From NCBI GenBank assembly GCA_964508185.1, contig CAZDSS010000127.1, positions 1 through 6,598 on the forward strand: a DNA stretch of 6,598 bases. The letters are read 5' to 3'. Position 1 is the stretch's first letter. Each line of letters opens with the position of its first letter. Of this stretch, positions 1 through 5,691 are shown piece by piece. The notes under the pieces were generated by a model. It saw only the letters and a list, made by a program, of their open reading frames with translations, had not been told where the DNA came from and did no database searches. A program made the position numbers and the translations under genes. The DNA comes from CAZDSS01 sp964508185 (lineage in GTDB: Bacteria; Pseudomonadota; Alphaproteobacteria; Sphingomonadales; Govanellaceae).

Positions 1-1095
1 GTGGAAGAAGTGGAGGAGATAGAAGATCGGCTTGGTGATCCAGTAGAACCAGCCCCAGTCGATGCCGCGGTCGAATCGGGAAATGCCGAGCTTTTCCTCA
101 TAGGTGTCGAGGAGCTTCACCACCTTGGCGCCGGCGAAGAAATGGCTCGTCACCTCCGCCGCGCCGCCCGGGGCCACGCGCCGGACGCCGAGGCGATAAT
201 CCGCCTGGAAGCGATCGTCGCCGCCGGCCATGCGATGGGTGAAGCGGCCCTCGAATTCCTCGTCCTGGCCGGGGATCAGGGCCGTCAGCCAGTACTTGTC
301 CGTGAAGCCGATCCAGCCGCCGACGCCGCGCTGGCTGATGCGGCCGTCGTCCTGAAGGTCGCCGTACTTGGTCTCCACCAGCTGTTCGCCAAAGACCGCG
401 ATCGCCCCCTCATGGGAGATGAACATGCCCTCGGTCTGGGGAAGCCCATGGCGCGACACCAGCGCATAGGGCGCAAGCGCGATCGTCCCCTCGCCCGGGT
501 TCTCCACCCGGTCGGTGATGGTGAACATGTAATATTCGTCGATCTCGTAGCGCCGGGTGAAGATGACGCCTTCGGGGCTTTCCCAACGCAGCGTCACCGG
601 GCGGCCGGGGGCGAGCACCGCATTGTCCGCGGTCCAGCGGGTGTCGTTGGAGGGCGCGGTGATGCCGCTGCCCTGGGCGACGGCCCAGCCGAATTCGGCG
701 AAATAGGCGCCGGGCACGCCCGCGGGCGAGAGAAGCGTCACGGGCGGCGCGGACTTGTCCACGGACGTCCGGTATTCCGTCATGGTGAGGTCGTCGATGC
801 GGCCGCCGCGAAGGGCGATCGAACCCTTGAGCCGGGGCGTGTCGATGACGATGCGCGGGCTCTGCTCAAGCGCCGCCTCGCGGGTCATGGGCTGCGTCGC
901 CTCGGGCGGGGCCGGCAGGTCGTCGCCGGGCGCAAGGGCCGGGCGTTCCGTCAGCTCTCCCGCCGTTTCGCTCTGCTGCGCGAGACGCGCTTCTTCGGCG
1001 ACCCGCGCCGGGCGCATGAGGAAGAAATCGAAGGCCAGCAGGATCCCGATGGAGATCACGAAGGCCAGGATGAGGTTCTTGTTGTCTTGCATCAT
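1..1095 (-). CDS. yidC: Membrane protein insertase YidC, N-terminal 365 residues (3' end outside window)
   Basis: YidC (Oxa1/Alb3 family) inserts and folds inner-membrane proteins, alone or with SecYEG. The visible part starts MMQDNKNLILAFVISIGILL: a short N-terminus, one transmembrane helix (about residues 7-27), a charged, Pro/Ala-rich linker (about 28-80), then the large periplasmic P1 beta-domain typical of Gram-negative YidC, with conserved-looking stretches GWIGFTDKYWLTALIP and VTSHFFAGAK. It ends at the start of the conserved insertase core, in WGWFYWITKPIFYLLHFF. Complete alphaproteobacterial YidC is about 560-610 residues, so the catalytic TM bundle lies beyond the left edge. Two adjacent ATGs (1095 and 1092) are possible. 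The upstream yidD stop TAG directly touches the first ATG, which suggests translational coupling; only a weak GGAT lies upstream. Identity is secure from sequence and from the rpmH-rnpA-yidD-yidC order. Confidence 0.96.
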   Translation of the reverse strand, partial: MMQDNKNLILAFVISIGILLAFDFFLMRPARVAEEARLAQQSETAGELTERPALAPGDDLPAPPEATQPMTREAALEQSPRIVIDTPRLKGSIALRGGRIDDLTMTEYRTSVDKSAPPVTLLSPAGVPGAYFAEFGWAVAQGSGITAPSNDTRWTADNAVLAPGRPVTLRWESPEGVIFTRRYEIDEYYMFTITDRVENPGEGTIALAPYALVSRHGLPQTEGMFISHEGAIAVFGEQLVETKYGDLQDDGRISQRGVGGWIGFTDKYWLTALIPGQDEEFEGRFTHRMAGGDDRFQADYRLGVRRVAPGGAAEVTSHFFAGAKVVKLLDTYEEKLGISRFDRGIDWGWFYWITKPIFYLLHFFH

Positions 1096-1383
1096 CTACT
1101 CATCCACGGAGGTGGACGTCTCAGGGTTGCATCTATGGCGGTGAACATGCCGCGCCGGCGGCACGGGATCGTAGCCTGCACCACCCCAGGGATGGCAGCG
1201 CAGGATGCGGCGGACGGCGAGCCACAGGCCGTGAAGGATCCCGTGGCGTTCGATGGCGGTCATGGCATAGGCCGAGCAGGTGGGCTCGTACCGGCAGCTC
1301 GCCGGAAGCAGCGGCGAGATCGCCAGCCGGTAAAAGCGGATCGGCAGGGTGGCGATCCGGATCATGGCCTGCTCTGCCGTCAT
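1096..1383 (-). CDS. yidD: Membrane protein insertion efficiency factor YidD (95 aa)
   Basis: YidD is a small membrane-associated protein that helps YidC-dependent insertion. It is encoded between rnpA and yidC in most bacteria. The protein shows the family hallmarks: a hydrophobic, amphipathic N-terminus (IRFYRLAISPLLPASCRYEP), the Cys motif PTCSAYAMTAIERHG at about residues 34-48, and RCHPWGGAGYDPVP at about 62-75. The C-terminal tail (about 20 residues, His/Arg/Ser rich) is not conserved in the family. The ATG at 1383 overlaps the rnpA stop as ATGA and is preceded by AAAGGA at 4-base spacing, which supports this start over the internal Met7. The stop abuts the yidC start, so the three genes are probably translated in a coupled way from one mRNA. 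Confidence 0.96.
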   Translation of the reverse strand: MTAEQAMIRIATLPIRFYRLAISPLLPASCRYEPTCSAYAMTAIERHGILHGLWLAVRRILRCHPWGGAGYDPVPPARHVHRHRCNPETSTSVDE

Positions 1384-1820
1384 GCTGTCCTTTCGTCGCG
1401 GGCTGCTGCGCCGTTCCGCCCCGCCGCATCAGGGCGCGTAACCTTAAGCCGAGCAAGGGCGGTCTTCAAGTCGGAGATCAGGAGGTCGAAATCCCGCTCC
1501 GGCGTCGCATCGCGTGCGATCAGCACATAATCCCGTCCCGGCGTCCCGAGGTCGGCGAGATAGCGGTCGGCAAGGGCGCGAAGCCGCCGCTTGGCGCGGT
1601 TGCGCTTCACCGCATTGCCCACCTTCTTGCTCGCCGTGACCCCATAACGGACGTGGTTTCCCGGCCGTTCCGGGCCGAGCTGCACGATCATGCCCGGGGT
1701 CACCCATTTGCGGCGGGTGCCCGCGACCGCGAGAAATTCCCGCCGCTCCTTGAGGCGGGCGGGCTTCGGGGCCTTCGGCGATGGGGCGGAGGGGCTGGTC
1801 ACCGCAGGATCTCCCGGCAT
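1380..1820 (-). CDS. rnpA: Ribonuclease P protein component RnpA
   Basis: RnpA is the protein subunit of RNase P. It binds the catalytic RNA and the 5' leader of pre-tRNA. The signature is clear: RLKERREFLAVA near the N-terminus, YGVTASKKVGNAVKRNRAKR at about residues 58-77 (the RNR motif), and RDYVLIARDAT at about 95-105. The length is 146 residues against about 110-130 for the family. The excess is a Pro/Ser/Ala-rich N-terminal extension and a short disordered-looking C-terminus. The start is uncertain: the ATG at 1820 has no visible Shine-Dalgarno sequence, whereas an in-frame GTG at 1802 has GGGAG 8 bases upstream and would give 140 residues. It lies 82 bases after rpmH, with a hairpin in the gap, and overlaps yidD by 4 bases. 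Confidence 0.95.
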   Translation of the reverse strand: MPGDPAVTSPSAPSPKAPKPARLKERREFLAVAGTRRKWVTPGMIVQLGPERPGNHVRYGVTASKKVGNAVKRNRAKRRLRALADRYLADLGTPGRDYVLIARDATPERDFDLLISDLKTALARLKVTRPDAAGRNGAAARDERTA

Positions 1821-1838
1821 GCGGAATCGGCGCGCATC

Positions 1839-1875
1839 AAACGAACAAAGCCGGCCTCAGCACGCCAAGGCCGGC
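1839..1875 (-). terminator. GC-rich hairpin with T-rich tail between rpmH and rnpA (likely attenuator)
   Basis: Read on the minus strand, GCCGGCCT (1875-1868) and AGGCCGGC (1857-1850) form a perfect 8-bp stem around a 10-base loop. The tail TTTGTTCGTTT (1849-1839) follows directly. This has the form of an intrinsic terminator with an interrupted U tract. It stands inside the operon, after the rpmH stop and before rnpA. Complete termination is unlikely because rnpA and yidD have no other obvious promoter. Partial termination would give abundant L34 mRNA and less rnpA mRNA. Activity is inferred and not shown by the sequence. Confidence 0.6.
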
Positions 1876-1902
1876 GTTGATCGCGTCTGAAGAAGCGCCC
1901 GA

Positions 1903-2037
1903 TCAGGCGGAGAGGCGCTTCCGCCCCTTGGCGCGACGCGCCGCAATCACCCGACGACCACCCGGGGTCGCCATGCGTGCCCGGAAACCATGCCGCCGCT
2001 TGCGCACCAGATTGCTGGGTTGGAAGGTCCGTTTCAC
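1903..2037 (-). CDS. rpmH: 50S ribosomal protein L34 (44 aa, GTG start)
   Basis: L34 is a small, very basic protein of the large ribosomal subunit. Translating the minus strand from GTG at 2037 gives MKRTFQPSNLVRKRRHGFRA, continuing with RMATPGGRRVIAARRAKGRK and ending RLSA. This is a full-length 44-residue L34 matching the family consensus at nearly every position. The start is GTG: no ATG is available, an in-frame TGA lies five codons upstream, and GGAG (2048-2045) sits 7 bases before the GTG. It is the first gene of the rpmH-rnpA-yidD-yidC unit. A promoter at 2085-2113 leaves a leader of about 40 bases. The TGA stop is at 1905-1903. Confidence 0.97.
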   Translation of the reverse strand: MKRTFQPSNLVRKRRHGFRARMATPGGRRVIAARRAKGRKRLSA

Positions 2038-2084
2038 TGAAAATCTCCGTCAGCTCAAGGCTTCAATATGAAAAACAGGCCTGC

Positions 2085-2113
2085 TCTATAAAAGCTCCGG
2101 CCGCCGAAGTCAA
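2085..2113 (-). promoter_or_regulatory. Sigma-70 type promoter for rpmH operon
   Basis: On the minus strand TTGACT (2113-2108) and TATAGA (2090-2085) are separated by exactly 17 bases. They match 5 of 6 bases of each housekeeping consensus box. The expected transcription start is near 2078, about 40 bases before the rpmH GTG. No competing promoter was seen closer to rpmH. The strength fits a ribosomal protein operon. Confidence 0.8.
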
Positions 2114-2128
2114 TGCGGGAGCCGGAGC
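2094..2128. repeat. 8-bp inverted repeat flanking the rpmH -35 box
   Basis: GCTCCGGC (2094-2101) and GCCGGAGC (2121-2128) are perfect inverted copies separated by 19 bases. One arm lies in the spacer of the rpmH promoter and the other just upstream of its -35 box. The centre-to-centre spacing of 27 bases is not a whole number of helical turns, so dimer binding on one face is not clearly favoured. It could be an operator or a chance GC-rich match. Confidence 0.4.
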
Positions 2129-2179
2129 ATTGCGGCCTAACCTGCCTGATCCGGCCCGGGGATGCCCGGCAGCGTCCGC

Positions 2180-2208
2180 TTGAAGGGGCCCGGCCGCGCC
2201 CGTAATAT
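2180..2208 (+). promoter_or_regulatory. Candidate sigma-70 type promoter for the histidine kinase
   Basis: TTGAAG (2180-2185) and TAATAT (2203-2208) are separated by 17 bases on the plus strand, each matching 4 of 6 consensus bases. A start near 2215 would give a leader of about 120 bases before the kinase ATG at 2338. It is divergent from the rpmH promoter; the two -35 boxes are 66 bases apart. AT-rich hexamers are rare in this very GC-rich stretch, which adds some weight. Confidence 0.6.
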
Positions 2209-2327
2209 CGTCATACCGGCCCGAAGCCAGATCGGCAAGCGACCGTCTGCATGCGGGCGACGCCGGCCTGCGGGTCATTCTTGAGGATCGACGAGCCCTT
2301 GAACATGTTTCGGCCAATGCTGCCTGC

Positions 2328-2332
2328 AGGAG
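2328..2332 (+). promoter_or_regulatory. Ribosome binding site deciding the kinase start
   Basis: AGGAG lies 5 bases before the ATG at 2338, inside AGGAGCGGAG. The in-frame ATGs further upstream (2251, 2305, 2317) have no comparable site, so translation most likely begins at 2338. Confidence 0.7.
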
Positions 2333-2337
2333 CGGAG

Positions 2338-3777
2338 ATGGGGTTCGCCCCCAGGCAAAGCCTCTCTGCGCGGCTGCTGCTGCTGACCGTGGGCTTCGTG
2401 ATGCTGGCCGAAATCCTGATCTATGTGCCCTCCGTCGCCGCCTTCCGCCGCGACTGGCTGGAAGACCGGCTGGACATGGCGCAGATCGCGGCGCTGGCGC
2501 TGGAGGCCACCGCCAACCTCATGATCAGCGACGAGCTTGCGGGCGAATTGCTGGAGAATGCCGGGGTCGAGGCGGTGGTGCTGCAGCGGGCGCAGTCCCG
2601 CCAGCTCATCCTCGGCGACGACATGCCGGGGGAAGTGGCCAGGGCCTATGACCTCCGCCTCGCCAATGTCTGGTCGCTGGTGCGCGACGCCGCCTACGAC
2701 ATGTTCCTTCTGAAGAACCACATGCTGATCCAGGTGACGGGGGACGCGCGGCAGGGATCGGGGGAATATATCCAGATCCTGATGTATCCGGACCGCATGC
2801 GCCGCGACATCCTGCGCTATTCCTGGAACGTGCTCGCGGTCTCGGTGGTGCTGTCATTGAGCACGGCGGTTCTCGTCTATCTCACCCTCGACCGGCTGCT
2901 GGTGCGGCCCATCCGCCGCATCACCCGCAGCGTCATCGCCTTCCGCCAGGCGCCGGAGGCGGTGCCGTCCCGCATCGTCGCCAGCACCCGCCGCGACGAG
3001 ATCGGAACCGTGGAGCGGGAGCTTGCGGCCATGCAGAGCCAGCTTCGCGCATCGCTCACGCAAAAGACGCGGCTCGCCAATCTCGGGACCGCCGTCGCCA
3101 AGATCCATCACGACCTGCGCAACATACTGGCCAACGCCCAGCTTCTGTCGGACCGCCTCGTCAATCTGCGCGATCCCCTGGCCAGGTCGCTGGCGCCGCG
3201 GGTCACCACGGCCATCGACCGGGCGATCCGGCTGTGCAGCGCGACCCTCACCTATGGTCAGGCGCCGGAGGCGGAGCCGAAGCCCGAGGTGATCCGCCTC
3301 CATCCCCTGGTCGAAGACGTGGCTCTCTCCCTCGGGATCGACATCACGGCGGTCGACATCAATGACGGCGCCGTCCATCTCCGGAACGAGGTCGCGCCGG
3401 ATCTCAGCCTTTCCGCCGACCCGGACCAGCTGTTCCGGGTGCTCCTCAATCTCATGCGCAACGCCCAGCAGGCGCTGGAACAGGGGGTACAGGACCGGCC
3501 GCGGATCATCACCGTCTCGGCGGACCAGATGGACGAGGACCGGCTGGTCATCACCATTGCGGATACCGGCCCCGGCCTCATGCCCCGGGCGCGGGATCAT
3601 CTCTTCCAGCCGTTCCAGGGCAGCGCCACGGCGGGGGGCACGGGCCTGGGCCTTGCGATCGCCAAGGAACTGGTGGAGGCCCATGGGGGGCGCATCGAAC
3701 TGGGCCATAGCGGGCCCGACGGCACGCGCTTCCTCATTCATCTGCCGGCGCGCGGCCACGCCCCGGCGGAAACCTGA
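2338..3777 (+). CDS. Two-TM HAMP sensor histidine kinase (orphan in window)
   Basis: A membrane sensor kinase that would autophosphorylate on His and pass the phosphate to a response regulator. With the start at 2338 it has 479 residues: TM1 about 11-31, a periplasmic sensing region of about 130 residues, TM2 about 164-184, and HAMP about 185-237 (LLVRPIRRITRS). The dimerisation/H-box is LGTAVAKIHHDLRN with probable phospho-His258. The N-box is LLNLMRNAQQAL (N371, N375), the G1 box IADTGPGL (D409), an F-box-like HLFQPFQG follows, and the G2 box is GGTGLGLAIAKELV (433-446). All catalytic motifs are intact. The periplasmic part shows no recognised domain, so the signal is unknown. An open frame extends back to 2251, but the Shine-Dalgarno site favours 2338. 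No response regulator lies in the window: the left neighbour is rpmH (divergent) and the right neighbour is the gamma-glutamyltransferase (convergent). Confidence 0.93.
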   Translation: MGFAPRQSLSARLLLLTVGFVMLAEILIYVPSVAAFRRDWLEDRLDMAQIAALALEATANLMISDELAGELLENAGVEAVVLQRAQSRQLILGDDMPGEVARAYDLRLANVWSLVRDAAYDMFLLKNHMLIQVTGDARQGSGEYIQILMYPDRMRRDILRYSWNVLAVSVVLSLSTAVLVYLTLDRLLVRPIRRITRSVIAFRQAPEAVPSRIVASTRRDEIGTVERELAAMQSQLRASLTQKTRLANLGTAVAKIHHDLRNILANAQLLSDRLVNLRDPLARSLAPRVTTAIDRAIRLCSATLTYGQAPEAEPKPEVIRLHPLVEDVALSLGIDITAVDINDGAVHLRNEVAPDLSLSADPDQLFRVLLNLMRNAQQALEQGVQDRPRIITVSADQMDEDRLVITIADTGPGLMPRARDHLFQPFQGSATAGGTGLGLAIAKELVEAHGGRIELGHSGPDGTRFLIHLPARGHAPAET

Positions 3778-3786
3778 CCCCTTCCG

Positions 3787-5556
3787 TCAGTCGCCCCGCA
3801 CCACGCCCTCGCGCCGGGGATCGGCGCCGCCGGTGATCACGCGCTCATTCCCCCGCCATTCGACGGCCAGAGCGTGAAGGCCGCTGGTGATCCGCCGCAC
3901 GTTCACCTCATGACCCATGGCCTTGAGGCGCTCCGCCTGTCCGGCGACCCCCGACGCGGATTCGAGCTGGGTCACCCCGTTCATGTTGACCACATGGGGC
4001 ATGGCGACCGCCTCCGCCGGGGTCATCTTCCAGTCGATGAGGCCCGTGATCGCCCGCGCCACGAAATCGATGATGAGCGGCCCGCCCGGCGAGCCGAGGG
4101 CGAAGCGCAGCCGTTCGGCGTCATCGAGGATGATGGTGGGCGACATGGAGCTTCGCGGCCTCTTGCCCGCCGCGACCGCGTTGGCGACCGGCGCGCCGTC
4201 CCGCTCCGGCTGGAAGGAGAAGTCGGTCAGCTGGTTGTTGAGGAAGAAGCCCGCGGCCATAAGGCGGCTGCCGAAGCTGCTCTCGACGCTCGTGGTCATG
4301 GAGACGACGGCGCCCCACTTGTCGATGACCACGAAATGGCTGGTGGCGGGCACCTCCCCGCTCAAGGCCGCGGTGCGCGGTTCCGCCCCCGGGGGCGTTC
4401 CGGGCGCGGCCTGCCCCATGCTCCGCCGGGGATCGATGAGGGCGGCGCGGGACTTGAGATATTCGGGATCCACAAGCCCGGCGACCGGGACTTTCACGAA
4501 ATCGGGGTCGGCCACGTAAAGATCGCGGTCCGCATAGGCAAGGCGGCTCGCCTCGGCGAAGAGATGGGCCGCCTCCGCCGAATCGGGGCCGTATGACCCG
4601 AGATCGAAATGCTCGAGAATGCCGAGGAGCGCGATCACGGTCGTGCCGCCCGAGGAGGGCGGCGCCATGCCGCAGACCCGGTGCAGCCGGTAAAGCCCGC
4701 AGACGGGCGCGCGTTCCAGCGGCTTGTAGTCCTTGAGATCCTGATGGCTCAGCGCCCCGGGATTGATCGGGGAATTGCGCACGGCGTCCACCACCGCATC
4801 GGCGATCTCCCCCTCATAGAAGGCGCGCGGGCCTTCCTTCTGCAAGATGCGCAGGGTGCGCGCATATTCGGGATTGCGCAGGACGGTGCCGGCGAACCTT
4901 GCCTTGCCGTCCGCGCGGATGAGGTAGCTCCGCGCCTTGTCGAACCGGCGGAGCAGCGGATCGGTCTCGGCGGCGAACTGCAGCCGGGGCGAGATGGTGA
5001 AGCCCTGCTCCGCCAGCCGGATCGCGGGGCCGAACAGATCGCCCCAGGGGAGCCGCCCGTGCTTCTCGTGGGCCATGGCCAGCATGGCGACGACCCCGGG
5101 GGTGCCGACCGACCGGCCGCCTGCGACCGCATCCAGGAACCCTTCCCGGGTGGGCGGGATCTCGGCGAAAAGCTCGGGCGTCACGGCGGCCGGCGCCGTC
5201 TCCCGCCCGTCATAGCTCGTCAGGACCGCGTCCCTGCCGCCCTCGCCGGGCTCGTAATGGAGCATGAAGGCCCCGCCCCCGATCCCGGACGATTGCGGCT
5301 CCACGAGGGAGAGCACCAGCTGGATTGCGATCGCCGCATCGACGGCGCTTCCCCCCTTGCGCAGGATCTCGAGCCCCGCCTCGCTCGCATAAGGATTGGC
5401 GGCGGCGACCAGATGCTCGGTCGCCTGCAAGGGCGCGCGCGCCGCGGCGGGAGATGCAATCGAAGCGATGACGGCGAAGGCCAGGAGCACGCGCCGGAAC
5501 GGGCGGGACCCGTGCCGCTCGACCTGCTGCAACCGGGAGTGACGTGACCCGAACAT
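3787..5556 (-). CDS. ggt: Gamma-glutamyltransferase, secreted, self-processing (589 aa)
   Basis: Cleaves gamma-glutamyl bonds, for example in glutathione, and transfers the glutamyl group to water or to an acceptor amino acid or peptide. It is an Ntn-hydrolase made as a proenzyme. The N-terminus has a basic region, a hydrophobic stretch (about 23-38) and an AAA site at 37-39, so a Sec signal peptide and periplasmic location are likely. Visible landmarks are EHLVAAANPYAS, GGSAVDAAIA, QSSGIGGGAFML, DGRETAP (R118, expected to bind the substrate carboxylate), APPSSGGTT, and the processing site PA/TSHFVVID. The last makes T405 the nucleophile and splits the chain into about 365 and 185 residues. 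Also conserved are NNQLTDF (Q442, D445), RPRSSMSPT (S469, S470) and GSPGG. E425 stands where E. coli has Asn411, and the lid loop is short. ATG 5556 is preceded by GAAGGA at 8-base spacing. Full family length. Confidence 0.96.
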   Translation of the reverse strand: MFGSRHSRLQQVERHGSRPFRRVLLAFAVIASIASPAAARAPLQATEHLVAAANPYASEAGLEILRKGGSAVDAAIAIQLVLSLVEPQSSGIGGGAFMLHYEPGEGGRDAVLTSYDGRETAPAAVTPELFAEIPPTREGFLDAVAGGRSVGTPGVVAMLAMAHEKHGRLPWGDLFGPAIRLAEQGFTISPRLQFAAETDPLLRRFDKARSYLIRADGKARFAGTVLRNPEYARTLRILQKEGPRAFYEGEIADAVVDAVRNSPINPGALSHQDLKDYKPLERAPVCGLYRLHRVCGMAPPSSGGTTVIALLGILEHFDLGSYGPDSAEAAHLFAEASRLAYADRDLYVADPDFVKVPVAGLVDPEYLKSRAALIDPRRSMGQAAPGTPPGAEPRTAALSGEVPATSHFVVIDKWGAVVSMTTSVESSFGSRLMAAGFFLNNQLTDFSFQPERDGAPVANAVAAGKRPRSSMSPTIILDDAERLRFALGSPGGPLIIDFVARAITGLIDWKMTPAEAVAMPHVVNMNGVTQLESASGVAGQAERLKAMGHEVNVRRITSGLHALAVEWRGNERVITGGADPRREGVVRGD

Positions 5557-5612
5557 GGCATCAATCCTTCATGGTCTCCGGCCCGATTCGCCGGCTTTTT
5601 CTTCAGCGGCCC

Positions 5613-5627
5613 GAATGTTCTAGAATG
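5613..5627 (+). promoter_or_regulatory. Possible -10 box and GAATG direct repeat upstream of the P1 peptidase
   Basis: TAGAAT (5621-5626) resembles a -10 element for the plus-strand peptidase gene, but no good -35 sits 16-18 bases upstream (TTTCTT at 5598-5603 is the best). GAATG occurs at 5613-5617 and 5623-5627, exactly 10 bases apart, and TTCTAGAA (5618-5625) is palindromic. It could be a regulator-dependent promoter or chance. No convincing promoter was found for ggt on the minus strand in this gap. Confidence 0.3.
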
Positions 5628-5639
5628 CCGCAGCACAAG

Positions 5640-5663
5640 GGCCTTGCTTCCGCGCGCAAGGCC
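5640..5663. repeat. 8-bp inverted repeat in the ggt/P1 peptidase intergenic region
   Basis: GGCCTTGC (5640-5647) and GCAAGGCC (5656-5663) are perfect inverted copies around an 8-base gap; the centres lie 16 bases apart. The element ends 28 bases before the peptidase ATG. No T tract follows on either strand, so it is not a terminator. It could be an operator between the divergent genes or a hairpin in the peptidase leader. Confidence 0.45.
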
Positions 5664-5691
5664 TCGTTCTGGCGTAAAGGAAGGACGACAT

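Noticed and set aside
1..1530. Open frame of 509 codons on the plus strand
   Set aside because: It lies antisense to yidC, yidD and the 3' part of rnpA, all unmistakable genes. Its product is low-complexity Arg/Gly/His/Ala sequence, a usual shadow in GC-rich DNA.
2149..2171. Short GC palindrome-like segment (CCCGGGGATGCCCGG) in the divergent region
   Set aside because: Only a 5-bp stem with a 4-base loop and no T tract; expected by chance at this base composition.
2211..2306. 31-codon minus-strand frame starting MFKGSSILKNDPQAG
   Set aside because: The amino acid composition looks coding-like, but there is no Shine-Dalgarno site and the frame covers the kinase leader. Orthologue conservation would be needed to revive it.
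2063..2317. 84-codon minus-strand frame over the rpmH/kinase intergenic region
   Set aside because: No ribosome binding site, no recognisable domain, and it runs through the rpmH promoter and the kinase promoter.
2250..2330. Plus-strand stretch reading GLRVILEDRRALEHVSAN, a possible gene remnant
   Set aside because: Short, without a start or any domain match I can name, and it turns into Ala/Arg-rich nonsense inside the kinase gene.
2854..3759. 301-codon minus-strand frame opposite the kinase
   Set aside because: Antisense shadow of a gene with all kinase motifs intact.
3874..5547. Plus-strand frames opposite ggt (240 and 312 codons)
   Set aside because: Antisense shadows of ggt, whose full-length product and catalytic motifs are clear.
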